Of a stretch of DNA of 64,000 nucleotides, positions 8,697 to 17,320 are shown one piece after another. Location: contig NZ_CP009434.1 of NCBI RefSeq assembly GCF_000960995.1, positions 2,728,001 through 2,792,000 of the forward strand. The letters are read 5' to 3'. This stretch comes from Burkholderia glumae LMG 2196 = ATCC 33617 (GTDB taxonomy: Bacteria > Pseudomonadota > Gammaproteobacteria > Burkholderiales > Burkholderiaceae). The notes below the pieces were generated by a model. That model made no database searches and was not told the origin of the DNA. It worked only from the letters and a program-made list of their open reading frames with translations. Position 1 is the first letter of the stretch; every line of letters begins with the position of its first letter. A program made the position numbers and the translations under genes.

Positions 8697-10589
8697 ATGA
8701 AGCGTTCGATCGCCACGGTGTCGCTGTCCGGCACGCTCGTCGAAAAACTCAACGCGATCGCCGCGGCCGGCTTCGACGGCGTGGAGATCTTCGAAAACGA
8801 CCTGCTCTATTTCGACGGCTCGCCCGCCGACGTGCGCCGGATCGCGGCCGATCTCGGCCTCGAGATCGTGCTGTTCCAGCCGTTCCGCGATTTCGAGGGC
8901 GTCGATGCCGCCCAGCTCGCGCGCAATCTCGAGCGCGCGCGGCGCAAGTTCGACCTGATGCACGCGCTCGGCACCGACCGGATCCTGGTGTGCAGCAGCG
9001 TCTCGCCGCAGACCATCGCCGACGACGCGCTGCTGACCGAGCAGCTCGGCGCGCTGGCCGAGGCCGCGCGCGGCGCGGGCGTGATCGCCGCCTACGAGGC
9101 ACTGGCCTGGGGCCGCGTGGTGAAGACCTACGGCCACGCGTGGCGGCTGGTGGACGCCGTGAACAGCCCGCACCTGGGCCTCGCGCTCGACAGCTTCCAC
9201 ACGCTGTCGCTCGACGACGATCCCGACGGCATCGCCGCGATCCCCGGCGAGCGGATCGCGTTCGTGCAGATCGCCGACGCGCCGAAGCTCGCGATGGACG
9301 TGCTCGAATGGAGCCGCCACTACCGCTCGTTCCCGGGCCAGGGCGACTTCGACCTCGCGCGCTTCACGGCGCGCGTGATCGAGTCGGGCTTCACGGGGCC
9401 GCTGTCGCTGGAGATCTTCAACGACGGCTTCCGCGCCGCGCCGACCGCGATCACGGCGGCCGACGGCCTGCGCTCGCTGCGGCACCTGGAGGACGTCACG
9501 CGCACGCGGCTGGCCGCCGAGGGCCGCGCGCCGGCGGCCGGCCAGCCGCTGTTCGCGCCGCCCGCCGCGCCCGCGCACGTCGGCTTCAAGTTCATCGAGT
9601 TCGCGGTGGACGCGGCGGCGGCGGAGAACGTGGCAGGCTGGCTCGGCCGGCTGCGCTTCCGGCTGGCGGGCCGGCACCGCTCCAAGCACGTCACGCTCTA
9701 TCAGCACGGCGCCGCCTCGATCGTGCTGAACGCCGAGCCCGATTCGTTCGCGGACGCGTTCTTCCAGCGGCACGGGCTGTCGCTGTGCGCCTCGGCGTTC
9801 CAGGTGGACGACGCGAAGCGCGCCTTCGAGCGCGCGGCGAGCTTCGGCTTCGCGCCGTTCTCGGGACGCGTCGGGCCCAACGAGCGCGTGGTGCCGGGCG
9901 TGCAGGCGCCGGACGGCAGCCTGCATTACCTCGTCGACGAGCGGCCCGACGCGCCGACGCTCTACGAATCGGATTTCGTGCTGACCGAGATGGACGGGCC
10001 GAGCGAACCGGGGCCGCTGACCGGCATCGACCATGTCTGCCTTGCGCTGCCGGCCGACGCGCTCGACACCTGGGTGCTGTACCTGCGCACCGCGTTCGGC
10101 TTCGAGGCGGAAAAGAGCTGGCTGGTACCGGACCCGTATGGGCTGATGCGCAGCCGCGCCGTGCGCAGCCCGGACGGCAGCGTGCGGATCGCGCTGAACG
10201 CCTCGGTGGACCGCCACACGGCGGTGTTCGAATCGCTGGCCCGCTATCACGGCTCGGGGCTCAACCACGTCGCGTTCCGCACCGACGACATCGTCAAGGC
10301 AGTGGCCGAGGCGAGCGCCGACGGCGTGACGTTCCTGGCGATTCCGGGCAACTACTACGACGACCTGGCCGCGCGCTACGCGCTCTCGGACGCCTTCGTC
10401 GAGCTGCTGCGCCGCCATCACCTGCTGTACGACCGCGACGAACACGGTGGCGAATTCCTGCATGCCTACACGGAGCTGGTGGACGAGCGCTTCTCGTTCG
10501 AGATCGTCGAGCGCCGCGGCGGCTACGACGGCTACGGCGCCGCCAACACCGCGGTGCGGCTGGCCGCGCAGGCGCAGCGCAGGAAGTGA
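8697..10589 (+). CDS. quiC: 3-dehydroshikimate dehydratase, two-domain type
   Basis: Protein of 630 residues with two parts. Residues 1-280 form a sugar-phosphate isomerase-like TIM barrel (MKRSIATVSLSGTLVEKL, GFDGVEIFEND) with metal ligands at E134, D165, Q191 and E239. From about residue 360 onward there are glyoxalase-fold domains like hydroxyphenylpyruvate dioxygenase (GIDHVCLALPADAL, GLNHVAFRTDDI). This layout is known from bacterial enzymes that dehydrate 3-dehydroshikimate to protocatechuate. The C-terminal half is not required for that known reaction, and its own role is unclear. The ATG at 8697 has CAGGA upstream. The product links quinate/shikimate to the protocatechuate branch of the beta-ketoadipate pathway. 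Confidence 0.88.
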   Translation: MKRSIATVSLSGTLVEKLNAIAAAGFDGVEIFENDLLYFDGSPADVRRIAADLGLEIVLFQPFRDFEGVDAAQLARNLERARRKFDLMHALGTDRILVCSSVSPQTIADDALLTEQLGALAEAARGAGVIAAYEALAWGRVVKTYGHAWRLVDAVNSPHLGLALDSFHTLSLDDDPDGIAAIPGERIAFVQIADAPKLAMDVLEWSRHYRSFPGQGDFDLARFTARVIESGFTGPLSLEIFNDGFRAAPTAITAADGLRSLRHLEDVTRTRLAAEGRAPAAGQPLFAPPAAPAHVGFKFIEFAVDAAAAENVAGWLGRLRFRLAGRHRSKHVTLYQHGAASIVLNAEPDSFADAFFQRHGLSLCASAFQVDDAKRAFERAASFGFAPFSGRVGPNERVVPGVQAPDGSLHYLVDERPDAPTLYESDFVLTEMDGPSEPGPLTGIDHVCLALPADALDTWVLYLRTAFGFEAEKSWLVPDPYGLMRSRAVRSPDGSVRIALNASVDRHTAVFESLARYHGSGLNHVAFRTDDIVKAVAEASADGVTFLAIPGNYYDDLAARYALSDAFVELLRRHHLLYDRDEHGGEFLHAYTELVDERFSFEIVERRGGYDGYGAANTAVRLAAQAQRRK

Positions 10590-10785
10590 GGCTCACGGCA
10601 CCGGGGCCGCCGAGCGGCGAAGCACGGCAATGCCGGCCGTGCGGCCGGCGTCCGCCCCGCCGTTACAAGCCGTAACTTCGCGGCTCGCCGGCCGCGCCCG
10701 GCCCGGTCGAATTTTAAGAATCGCTTAAGCCTCGATCGTCACACTTCGCCTCCAATCGTTATCAAGATCAAACAGGAGGTTTGCA

Positions 10786-11046
10786 ATGAGCGCCAACGAA
10801 GCACCCGGCCGCCCGGCCAGCCCCCTTTCGCGTCCGAAGACGATGCTGCGGCGCCTGCTCAGCCATCACGAGATCGCGACACTGCTCGTGCTGCTGCACG
10901 CGCCGATCTCCGCCAACGCCAAACCCGAACTGCCGGCCTTGCAGGAAGCCGGCCTCGTCGAAATGGTCGGCAACGATGCCGACGCCCCCACCTTCCGGCT
11001 CACGGCCGACGGCACGGCCGTCCTGAAGGGGCTCGGCCTGCGCTGA
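10786..11046 (+). CDS. Small conserved-looking protein, winged-helix-like
   Basis: Protein of 86 residues preceded by a perfect AGGAGG five to seven bases before the ATG, so it is likely translated. After a basic, proline-rich leader, the pattern HHEIATLLVLLHAP...ALQEAGLVEMV...FRLTADGTAVLKGLG resembles the core of a MarR/winged-helix domain (recognition helix followed by a wing and an alpha-helix). It lacks dimerisation helices. Upstream, TTAAG and CTTAA form an inverted repeat (10714-10728) that may be regulatory. No function is assigned; it could be a mini-repressor or a protein-binding module. Confidence 0.65.
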   Translation: MSANEAPGRPASPLSRPKTMLRRLLSHHEIATLLVLLHAPISANAKPELPALQEAGLVEMVGNDADAPTFRLTADGTAVLKGLGLR

Positions 11047-11150
11047 TGCGCCCACGGCGCGCGGCCTGCCCGCTTGCCGCTTGCTTGCGGTTCGCTCTCT
11101 CGCCGGGCCCCGGGCGCGTCTTCGGCCGGCGCCGGCCGACTTGACCGTTA

Positions 11151-11186
11151 GTTGCTCTCGATGGTGCTCTCGACGGTGCTCTCGCT
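11151..11186. repeat. Three tandem copies of a 12-bp unit
   Basis: The unit is close to GGTGCTCTCGAY, repeated three times at 11151-11162, 11163-11174 and 11175-11186 with few differences. It lies in the non-coding stretch between the small protein and the AraC gene, so length changes would not break a coding frame. Confidence 0.6.
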
Positions 11187-11308
11187 GGCGGCGGACGGCG
11201 GCATCCTGCCCACATCAGGCCCGCAGCCGGGCGCGCGACTCGCACTCTCCCGCTCCACGCCCACCGTCGCCCGTTCCGGACCGGATCGATACCTCGCCGC
11301 CCGAGGCT

Positions 11309-12112
11309 TCAGGCGTCGCGTTCCGCCTGCAACATCATCCGGTACTCGGTCGGCGTGACGCCGACGGTCGCCTTGAACTGGCGCGAGAACGCGCTGTGAT
11401 CGGTGTAGCCGCATCGCGCGGCCACGTCCGTGACCTTCTCGTGCGTGACGAGCAGGGCGGTGGCCGCGTCGAGCCGCGTCTTCAGCAGCACCTGGCGCGG
11501 CGTCAGGTGGAACACCTTGTGGAAATAGCGTTCGAGCTGCGCGACCGACATCCCGGCCATCGCCGCGAGCTGCTTCAGGTTCAGCGGCTGCACGTAATGC
11601 GACTGGATGTACCGCACGACGTCGGCGAGCCGGCCGTAGGCCGGATGCGAGCCCTCGTCGGCCTTCAGGTCGCGCGAGATGCCGGCCAGCCCCACCACCC
11701 GGCCGTGCGCATCGCGCAGCGGCTGCTTGGTGGTCAGGCACCAGCCGGGCTGCCGGCCCGGATACAGATGCAGCTCGAGCTGGTCGGCCAGCGGCTGGCC
11801 GGCGTGGATCGCGGCCATGTCCTGTTCGAGGTAGCTGCGCCCGAAGCGGCGCGGGAACACCTGCTCGGTGGTCTTGCCGTACAGCCCGCTCGTCTCCTTG
11901 AAGCCGCAGCGCTGCGCGAGCGTGCGATTGGCCAGCACGTAGCGGCCCTGGACGTCCTTCACGAAGAAGGCGACGTCGGGCAGCGCGTCGAGCACCGGCG
12001 CGAGCAGCGAGAAATGCGCGAGCATCGCGTCGAGCCCCGGCGCCGCGCCGGGCGGCGGGCGCAGCGCGTCGGCGAGCGGCATGGCGGCGGAGGGAGCGGC
12101 AGGAGGCGTCAT
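11309..12112 (-). CDS. AraC-family regulator with PAS sensor domain
   Basis: Regulator of 267 residues. Residues 25-150 form a PAS-like sensor (LDALPDVAFFVKDVQGRYV, GKTTEQVFP, GRVVGLAGISRDL). Residues 165-265 form the two helix-turn-helix motifs of the AraC family (LKQLAAMAGMSVAQLERYF; VTDVAARCGYTDHSAFSRQF). It lies 74 bases from the first gene of the hydroxyproline operon and is transcribed in the same direction, downstream of it. It is therefore a good candidate activator of hydroxyproline catabolism, probably sensing a pathway compound through the PAS pocket. No strong ribosome site is visible at 12112; a second in-frame ATG ten codons in is possible. Confidence 0.85.
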   Translation of the reverse strand: MTPPAAPSAAMPLADALRPPPGAAPGLDAMLAHFSLLAPVLDALPDVAFFVKDVQGRYVLANRTLAQRCGFKETSGLYGKTTEQVFPRRFGRSYLEQDMAAIHAGQPLADQLELHLYPGRQPGWCLTTKQPLRDAHGRVVGLAGISRDLKADEGSHPAYGRLADVVRYIQSHYVQPLNLKQLAAMAGMSVAQLERYFHKVFHLTPRQVLLKTRLDAATALLVTHEKVTDVAARCGYTDHSAFSRQFKATVGVTPTEYRMMLQAERDA

Positions 12113-12186
12113 CGCGGTGGCGGAGTGCGGGCGGCGGGTGCGTCGATTCTATCGGAGCGTGCGCTCGACGCTGCGCCGGGCCCGCG

Positions 12187-13464
12187 CTACCGGACCGCCT
12201 CGCCGGCGAGCGCGGCCAGCGTGGCGACCCGCACCGGCGCGAACGGCGGCCGCGGCACGGCTTCCTGCCAATCGAGCAGCACGCCGGCCGCCGCGCCGCA
12301 GACGCGGCCCTGGCAAGCGCCCATCCCGCAGCGCGTCAGCAGCTTGGCGTCGCGCGCGTCGGCATGGGCGCGCGCGGCGCCGATCGTCACGTCCTCGCAG
12401 CGGCACAGCAGCGTGTCGTCGGGCGGCAGCGCGCGCGCCGCGTCGCCGAGCGCGAACGCCGCCGCGACGCGCGCCGCGAACCCGCGCCAGACCTCGCGCT
12501 CGCGCACGAGCGCTGCGAAGCGCGCGGCATCTGCGGCGCCGTCGGCCGCCGCGAGCCCGGCGATGGTGCCCTCGACGCGTGCCAGCTCCATCCCGCCGAT
12601 GCCGGTGCTCTCGCCGGCCGCGTACACCGCGTCGAGCGAGGTGCGCTGCCGCGCATCGACCAGCACCGCGCCGCCGCGCACCTCGCAGCCGAGCGCGCGC
12701 GCCAGCGTCAGGTTCGGCAACAGCCCGTAGCCGCAGGCGAGCCGGTCGCATTCGATCACGCGCGAGCCGCCGCCGTCCGTCTCGATCCGCACGGCTTCCA
12801 CGCGCGCCTCGCCGTGCGCGGCGCGCACCACGCTGCCGGTCAGGTATGCGCTGCCGGCGAAACCGCGCGTGAGCCTCGCGGCCTGCCAGAGCTTGGACGG
12901 CGTGGCCAGCAGCGACAGCCCGAAGCGGCGCACGGCGCGCGCCGGCGCCTGTTCGAGCACCGCGGCCACGCGCGCGCCGGCCGCGCGCGCCGTCGCGTAG
13001 GCGGCGACCAGCAGCGGGCCGCTGCCGGCGATCACGATCCGCTCGCCGCGCACCGGCACGCCGCTCTTGATCAGCGCCTGCAGGCCGCCCGCGCCCGTCA
13101 CGCCGGGCAGCGTCCAGCCGGGAAACGGCAGCAGCAGCTCGCGCGCGCCGGTGGCCACCACCAGGCGCCCGTAGCGCAGCGTCGCGCCGCCCGCGGCGGT
13201 CTCGACGAGCAGGCCGCGCTCCGGCAGCGCGGCCACCACGCGGGCGCCCGAGACCGGCTCGACGCCGCTCGCGCGCAGCGCGCCGAGCGCCTCCACGAGC
13301 GGCGCGGCGGCCGGAAACACCGGCCCCTGGCGCCAGACCTGGCCGCCGGGATGCGGATTGTCGTCGAGCAGCGCGACGCTGGCGCCCTCGCCGGCGGCGG
13401 CCCGCGCGGCGGCGAGCCCTGCCGGCCCGGCGCCGACGATCACCACGTCGTAATGCGGCTTCAT
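12187..13464 (-). CDS. D-hydroxyproline dehydrogenase, FAD/NAD(P)-binding large subunit
   Basis: Flavoprotein subunit of 425 residues. The N-terminal dinucleotide fold is VVIVGAGPAGLAAARAAAGEG; a second nucleotide loop is IVIAGSGPLLVAAYA. The C-terminus carries a cysteine cluster (LLCRCEDVTIGAA, RCGMGACQGRVCG) like the BFD-type [2Fe-2S] domain seen in opine/octopine oxidase-type subunits. It overlaps the ferredoxin-like gene by four bases (ATGA). The gene order with a small 2Fe-2S protein, a DAO-type flavoprotein and an epimerase matches the heteromeric D-hydroxyproline dehydrogenases of Pseudomonas aeruginosa and Burkholderia. Opine oxidation would be the alternative, but the epimerase next door argues for hydroxyproline. 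Confidence 0.82.
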   Translation of the reverse strand: MKPHYDVVIVGAGPAGLAAARAAAGEGASVALLDDNPHPGGQVWRQGPVFPAAAPLVEALGALRASGVEPVSGARVVAALPERGLLVETAAGGATLRYGRLVVATGARELLLPFPGWTLPGVTGAGGLQALIKSGVPVRGERIVIAGSGPLLVAAYATARAAGARVAAVLEQAPARAVRRFGLSLLATPSKLWQAARLTRGFAGSAYLTGSVVRAAHGEARVEAVRIETDGGGSRVIECDRLACGYGLLPNLTLARALGCEVRGGAVLVDARQRTSLDAVYAAGESTGIGGMELARVEGTIAGLAAADGAADAARFAALVREREVWRGFAARVAAAFALGDAARALPPDDTLLCRCEDVTIGAARAHADARDAKLLTRCGMGACQGRVCGAAAGVLLDWQEAVPRPPFAPVRVATLAALAGEAVR

Positions 13465-13751
13465 GATGGGGAGTTCCAGGTCGTGTCGATCGTCATGCCC
13501 TCGCGGCACGGCGTCTGGCAGGCCAGCACGTGGGCGCGGCCGTCCACCGACACGCGGCATTCGTGGCAGATGCCCATGCCGCAGAGCATGGTGCGCGGCG
13601 CGCCGCCGACCGAGGTGCGCGTGCCGCGCACGCCCTGCACGAGCGCGAGCGCGGCCGCGACGGTGGCGCCCTCGGGCACGCGGCAGGCGCGCCCGTCGAT
13701 GGTCACGCCGAGCGCGGCGGCAGCGGTCCGGATGGGCTTGCGATCAGGCAT
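13461..13751 (-). CDS. D-hydroxyproline dehydrogenase, [2Fe-2S] subunit
   Basis: Small iron-sulfur protein of 96 residues. Its cysteines lie in MLCGMGICHECRVSV and again in LACQTPCREG, which fits a ferredoxin-fold [2Fe-2S] cluster (CxxxxCxxC...C). I placed the start at the ATG at 13751 (MPDRKPIRTAAA); five codons further up another ATG exists. It overlaps both neighbours, so the three dehydrogenase subunits are translationally coupled. It passes electrons between the two flavin subunits. Confidence 0.83.
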   Translation of the reverse strand: MPDRKPIRTAAAALGVTIDGRACRVPEGATVAAALALVQGVRGTRTSVGGAPRTMLCGMGICHECRVSVDGRAHVLACQTPCREGMTIDTTWNSPS

Positions 13752-14871
13752 GGGCGGCTCCGGCAAGCGGCCGGGACGGGCTGTAGGGTTCGGGAGGAAT
13801 CGGCGGCTCGCCGCCCGCCAGCTGGGCGGCGATCAGCTCCGCCGTGGCCAGCGAGGTCGTCACGCCGAGCCCTTCGTGGCCGGTGGCGAGCCATACGCCG
13901 GGCCGCTCCGCCACCGGGCCGATCAGCGGCAGCCCGTCCGGCGTCGCGGCGCGAAAGCCGGTCCAGGCACGCAGCGCGCTCAGGTCCGCGAGCCCCGGCA
14001 GGTACTGCTGCGCGCGCGCCAGCATGCGCGCCAGCACCGGCATCTCGACGGCCGGATCGGTGGTGCCGAACTGGCGCGACGAGCCGATCAGGATCTGCCC
14101 GGTGGGGCGCGGCTGCGCGTTGAACGCCACCGAGGTGCCCTGGGCATGATGCGCGCTCTTGATATAGCCGAGTTCGAGCAGCTGGTGCGTGATCGCGCCC
14201 GGATAGCGGTCGGTGATCAGCAGGTGGCCCTTCTTCGGCTGCAGCGCGACGCCGTCGACGAGCCGGGCCGCGGCGAGCCCGTTGGCGACGACCACCTGCG
14301 CCGCGTCCAGCGTCTCGCCGCCGGCCAGCCGCACCGTCGTGCCGTCGAGCGCGACGGCGGCGCAGCGCAGGCGCAGCCGGATGCGCGCGGCGCCGGGCGA
14401 GTGCCTGAGCAGCCATTCGGCCGCCGACGGCGCGTAGACGATTCCGTCGCCGTCCACCAGCAGCCCGCCCGCGAGCCCCGCCGCGAGCATCGGCTCGCGC
14501 GCGCCCAGCGCGGCCGCATCGAGCACCTCGGCCGAGACGCCGGCCGCGGCGTAGCCGTCGCGCATCGCGCGCGCGGCCTCCAGTTCCTCGTCGTCGGCGG
14601 CCACCCAGAGCGTGCCGCAGCGCAGATAGGCATCGCACTGGCGCAACTGCGGCGCGAGCGCGCGCCACCGTGCGAGCGAGCGGCGCGACAGCGCGAGTTC
14701 GGCCGGCGTGTCGTTCATCACGACCAGATGGCCCATGCCCGCCGCGGTCGCGCCGCCGCCGATGCCGCCCGCGTCGAGCACCTCCACGTCGAGGCCGCGC
14801 GCGGCCAGCTCGGCCGCGCAGGCCGCGCCGACGATGCCGGCGCCGATCACGATCACGTCCGCGCGTGCCAT
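13744..14871 (-). CDS. D-hydroxyproline dehydrogenase, FAD-dependent catalytic subunit
   Basis: DAO-family flavoprotein of 375 residues. It begins with the FAD fold VIVIGAGIVGAACAAELAARG and ends with the family motif TGFRAATPDGLPLIGPV and ATGHEGLGVTTSLATAELIA. It should oxidise the D-amino acid produced by the epimerase, cis-4-hydroxy-D-proline, to pyrroline-4-hydroxy-2-carboxylate. The ATG at 14871 overlaps the epimerase stop by one base (TGATG). Much longer readings in this frame run through the epimerase gene and are not real. Confidence 0.85.
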   Translation of the reverse strand: MARADVIVIGAGIVGAACAAELAARGLDVEVLDAGGIGGGATAAGMGHLVVMNDTPAELALSRRSLARWRALAPQLRQCDAYLRCGTLWVAADDEELEAARAMRDGYAAAGVSAEVLDAAALGAREPMLAAGLAGGLLVDGDGIVYAPSAAEWLLRHSPGAARIRLRLRCAAVALDGTTVRLAGGETLDAAQVVVANGLAAARLVDGVALQPKKGHLLITDRYPGAITHQLLELGYIKSAHHAQGTSVAFNAQPRPTGQILIGSSRQFGTTDPAVEMPVLARMLARAQQYLPGLADLSALRAWTGFRAATPDGLPLIGPVAERPGVWLATGHEGLGVTTSLATAELIAAQLAGGEPPIPPEPYSPSRPLAGAAHA

Positions 14872-15836
14872 CAGCCGAGCCGGATCCCGTTCGCGAACGG
14901 ATCGCGCGCGTCGAAGCAGAGCCGCCCCTCGGCCATCACGTAGGCCTGCCCGGTCAGGGTGGGCATGATCGCGGGCTCCCCTTCCACCGGCTCGGCATGG
15001 TGCGCGTAGCGCAGCTCGAACACGCTGCCGATCACGCTCTCCTGCCGCCACGGCGCGCCTGCGGCGAGCTTGCCGTCGGCCGCGAGGCAGGCCGCCTTGG
15101 CGCTCGTGCCGGTGCCGCACGGCGAGCGGTCGTAGGCGTCGCCGGGGCACAGCACGAAGCTGCGGCTGTCCAGGTGCGGCTGCGACGGCGGCCCGAACAG
15201 CTCGATATGGTCGATCAGCGCGCCGTGCGCGCCGGTAATGCCGGCCGCGATCAGCGCGTCGCGCGTCGCGCCCGAGAACGCCGTCAGCGCCTTCAGCTGC
15301 GCGGGCTCGACGCGCTGCCGGTGCTCGCGGTCCGACACCAGGAAGAACCAGTTGCCGCCCCAGGCGATGTCGCCCGTGAGCGGGCCGTGGCCCGGCACCT
15401 CCACGGTCACGTCGCGGCGGTAGCGATAGGCCGGCACGTTGCGCACCGACACCGAGCCGTCCGGGTTCAGCGTGGCCTCGACGATGCCCACCGGCGTCTC
15501 GATCCGGTGCACGCCCGGCCCGATCCGGCCCAGGTGCGCGAGCGAGACCACCAGGCCGATGGTGCCGTGGCCGCACATGCCGAGATAGCCGACGTTGTTG
15601 AAGAAGATCACGCCGGCCGCGCAGCTCGGATCGTCGCTCTCGCAGAGCAGCGCGCCGACCATCACGTCGGAGCCGCGCGGCTCGGTGACCACCGCCGCGC
15701 GCCAGTCGTCGTGATCGCGGCGCAGGCGTTCGAGCCGTTCGGCGAGCGGCCCGCGGCCGAGATCCGGCCCCCCGGACACGACGAGGCGGGTAGGTTCACC
15801 GCCCGTGTGCGAATCGATGAATTCGAGTGTTTTCAT
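14871..15836 (-). CDS. lhpA: 4-hydroxyproline 2-epimerase
   Basis: Cofactor-free epimerase of the proline racemase family, 321 residues. It converts trans-4-hydroxy-L-proline into cis-4-hydroxy-D-proline. The two catalytic cysteines are both present: C88 in GMCGHGTIG and C240 in RSPCGTGTSA. This separates it from trans-3-hydroxyproline dehydratases, which have threonine in place of the second. The ATG at 15836 starts MKTLEFIDSHTGGEPTRLV, the normal N-terminus. It is the first gene of the minus-strand operon and is divergent from a periplasmic binding protein gene. Confidence 0.92.
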   Translation of the reverse strand: MKTLEFIDSHTGGEPTRLVVSGGPDLGRGPLAERLERLRRDHDDWRAAVVTEPRGSDVMVGALLCESDDPSCAAGVIFFNNVGYLGMCGHGTIGLVVSLAHLGRIGPGVHRIETPVGIVEATLNPDGSVSVRNVPAYRYRRDVTVEVPGHGPLTGDIAWGGNWFFLVSDREHRQRVEPAQLKALTAFSGATRDALIAAGITGAHGALIDHIELFGPPSQPHLDSRSFVLCPGDAYDRSPCGTGTSAKAACLAADGKLAAGAPWRQESVIGSVFELRYAHHAEPVEGEPAIMPTLTGQAYVMAEGRLCFDARDPFANGIRLG

Positions 15837-16177
15837 GCCGCTATCGTAGGAACGCGCGGCGCCCGGCGTCTTGGCGCCATTACGCGCACGCCATGACGAA
15901 ATCAGCACAGTCAGGGAAACCGCGCATATGCTGATTTCGTCATTTCGCGCGCACGTTGCACGCAAGACTCCGCCTTTTTCGCTACCTAGACTGCGCAGGA
16001 GTCGTTCGTTTTCGCGGCAATTCCGGCTGGCCGGCCGGTGTCACGCAGCCATCCCGGCGCCGATCCCGCGATTCGCCGATTTCAGCACAGTAGAGGGCAG
16101 CGGCACGCCGCCCTCCCGCGATCGCCAACAAGCCGGCGCACGCGCGCCGGCCACAGCAGTCAAAAGGGGAATCGAAA
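15837..16177. other. Divergent intergenic region, no gene seen
   Basis: This 341-base stretch separates the epimerase and binding-protein genes. It holds the large inverted repeat described separately. No plausible small gene is visible on either strand. Confidence 0.6.
15893..15943. promoter_or_regulatory. Perfect 15-bp inverted repeat in hydroxyproline divergent promoter
   Basis: ATGACGAAATCAGCA at 15893-15907 and its exact reverse complement TGCTGATTTCGTCAT at 15929-15943 face each other across 21 bases; the centres are 36 bases apart. Each arm also contains TGA-N5-TCA, itself partly symmetric. The element lies 57 bases before the epimerase start and 235 bases before the binding-protein start. 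The long loop and absence of a T run argue against a terminator. The likeliest reading is a pair of operator sites for a regulator, possibly the PAS-AraC protein at 11309-12112. Confidence 0.65.
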
Positions 16178-17320
16178 GTGAAGGTGAAGATCTCGCATAT
16201 CGCGCTTGCCGCAGCCGCCGCCCTCGCCGGCGCGGCCACGCCGGCCCTGGCCGGCGATGCCGTCAAGATCGGCTTCGCCGCGCCGCTGACCGGCACCCAG
16301 TCGAACTACGGCACCGACATGCAAAAGGGCGTGCAGCTCGCGATCGACGATTTCAACGCGACCAAGCCGGTGATCGGCGGCAAGCCCGTCACCTTCGTGC
16401 TCGACTCGCAGGACGACCAGGCCGACCCGCGCACCGGCACGACGGTGGCGCAGCGGCTGATCGACAGCAACGTCGCCGGGATCATCGGCCACTTCAACTC
16501 GGGCACCAGCATCCCGGCCTCGGACCTCTACGAGCGCGCGGGGCTGCCGCAGATCTCGATGGCCACCTCCCCGCAATACACGGCGCGCGGCTACAAGACC
16601 ACCTTCCGGCTGCTGACGAGCGACGCGCAGGCCGGCCGCATCGTCGGCAACTACGTCGTCAACACGCTGCACTACAAGCGCGTGGCGATCATCGACGACC
16701 GCACCGCCTACGGCCAGGGCATCGCGGACGAATTCGCCGACGCCGTGCAGAAGGCGGGCGGCACCATCATCAAGCGCGACTTCACCAACGACAAGGCGCT
16801 CGACTTCTCGGCGATCCTGACCAACCTGAAGGGGATGAGCCCCGACGCGGTGTTCTACGGCGGCGGCGACGCGCAATCGTCGCCGATGATCCGCAAGATG
16901 CGCCAGCTCGGCATCAAGGCCGCGTTCGTGACGGGCGAGATGTCGAAGTCGCCGACCTTCCTGAAGGTGGGCGGCACGGCGGCCGAGGGCGCGATCGTCT
17001 ACATGGGCGGCCTGCCGAAGGAAAAGATGCCCGGCTTCGCGGGCTTCGAGCAGCGCTACAAGGCACGCTTTCACGAGGACGTGGTGACCTACTCGCCCTA
17101 TTCGTACGACGGCACGATCGCGCTGCTGACGGCGATGAAGAACGCGAACTCGACCGACCCGAAGGTCTATGGCCCCTATGTCGACAAGGTGTCGGTGAAG
17201 GGCGTGTCGGCCCCCACCATCTCCTACGACGCGAAGGGCGACCTGCGCGACGCGCCGGTCACCATCTACCGCGTCGACCACGGCGCGTTCAAGGCCGTCG
17301 ATACCATCGCCGGGAACTGA
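16178..17320 (+). CDS. Branched-chain-amino-acid-type periplasmic binding protein
   Basis: LivJ/LivK-like binding protein of 380 residues. A signal peptide (MKVKISHIALAAAAALAGAA, cleavage near TPALA) is followed by VKIGFAAPLTGTQSNYGTDM, the typical start of the mature domain; YGQGIADEF and YSPYSYDGTIALL are further family marks. The start is GTG at 16178 with AGGGGA upstream. No permease or ATPase genes accompany it, so it must use a transporter encoded elsewhere or act as a sensor. Sharing a promoter region with the hydroxyproline epimerase makes hydroxyproline or a related imino acid a reasonable ligand guess. Confidence 0.85.
   Translation: MKVKISHIALAAAAALAGAATPALAGDAVKIGFAAPLTGTQSNYGTDMQKGVQLAIDDFNATKPVIGGKPVTFVLDSQDDQADPRTGTTVAQRLIDSNVAGIIGHFNSGTSIPASDLYERAGLPQISMATSPQYTARGYKTTFRLLTSDAQAGRIVGNYVVNTLHYKRVAIIDDRTAYGQGIADEFADAVQKAGGTIIKRDFTNDKALDFSAILTNLKGMSPDAVFYGGGDAQSSPMIRKMRQLGIKAAFVTGEMSKSPTFLKVGGTAAEGAIVYMGGLPKEKMPGFAGFEQRYKARFHEDVVTYSPYSYDGTIALLTAMKNANSTDPKVYGPYVDKVSVKGVSAPTISYDAKGDLRDAPVTIYRVDHGAFKAVDTIAGN

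Noticed and set aside
8691..10463. Long antisense frame over the dehydroshikimate dehydratase gene
   Set aside because: The sense gene has metal-site residues and a ribosome site; the antisense translation has neither.
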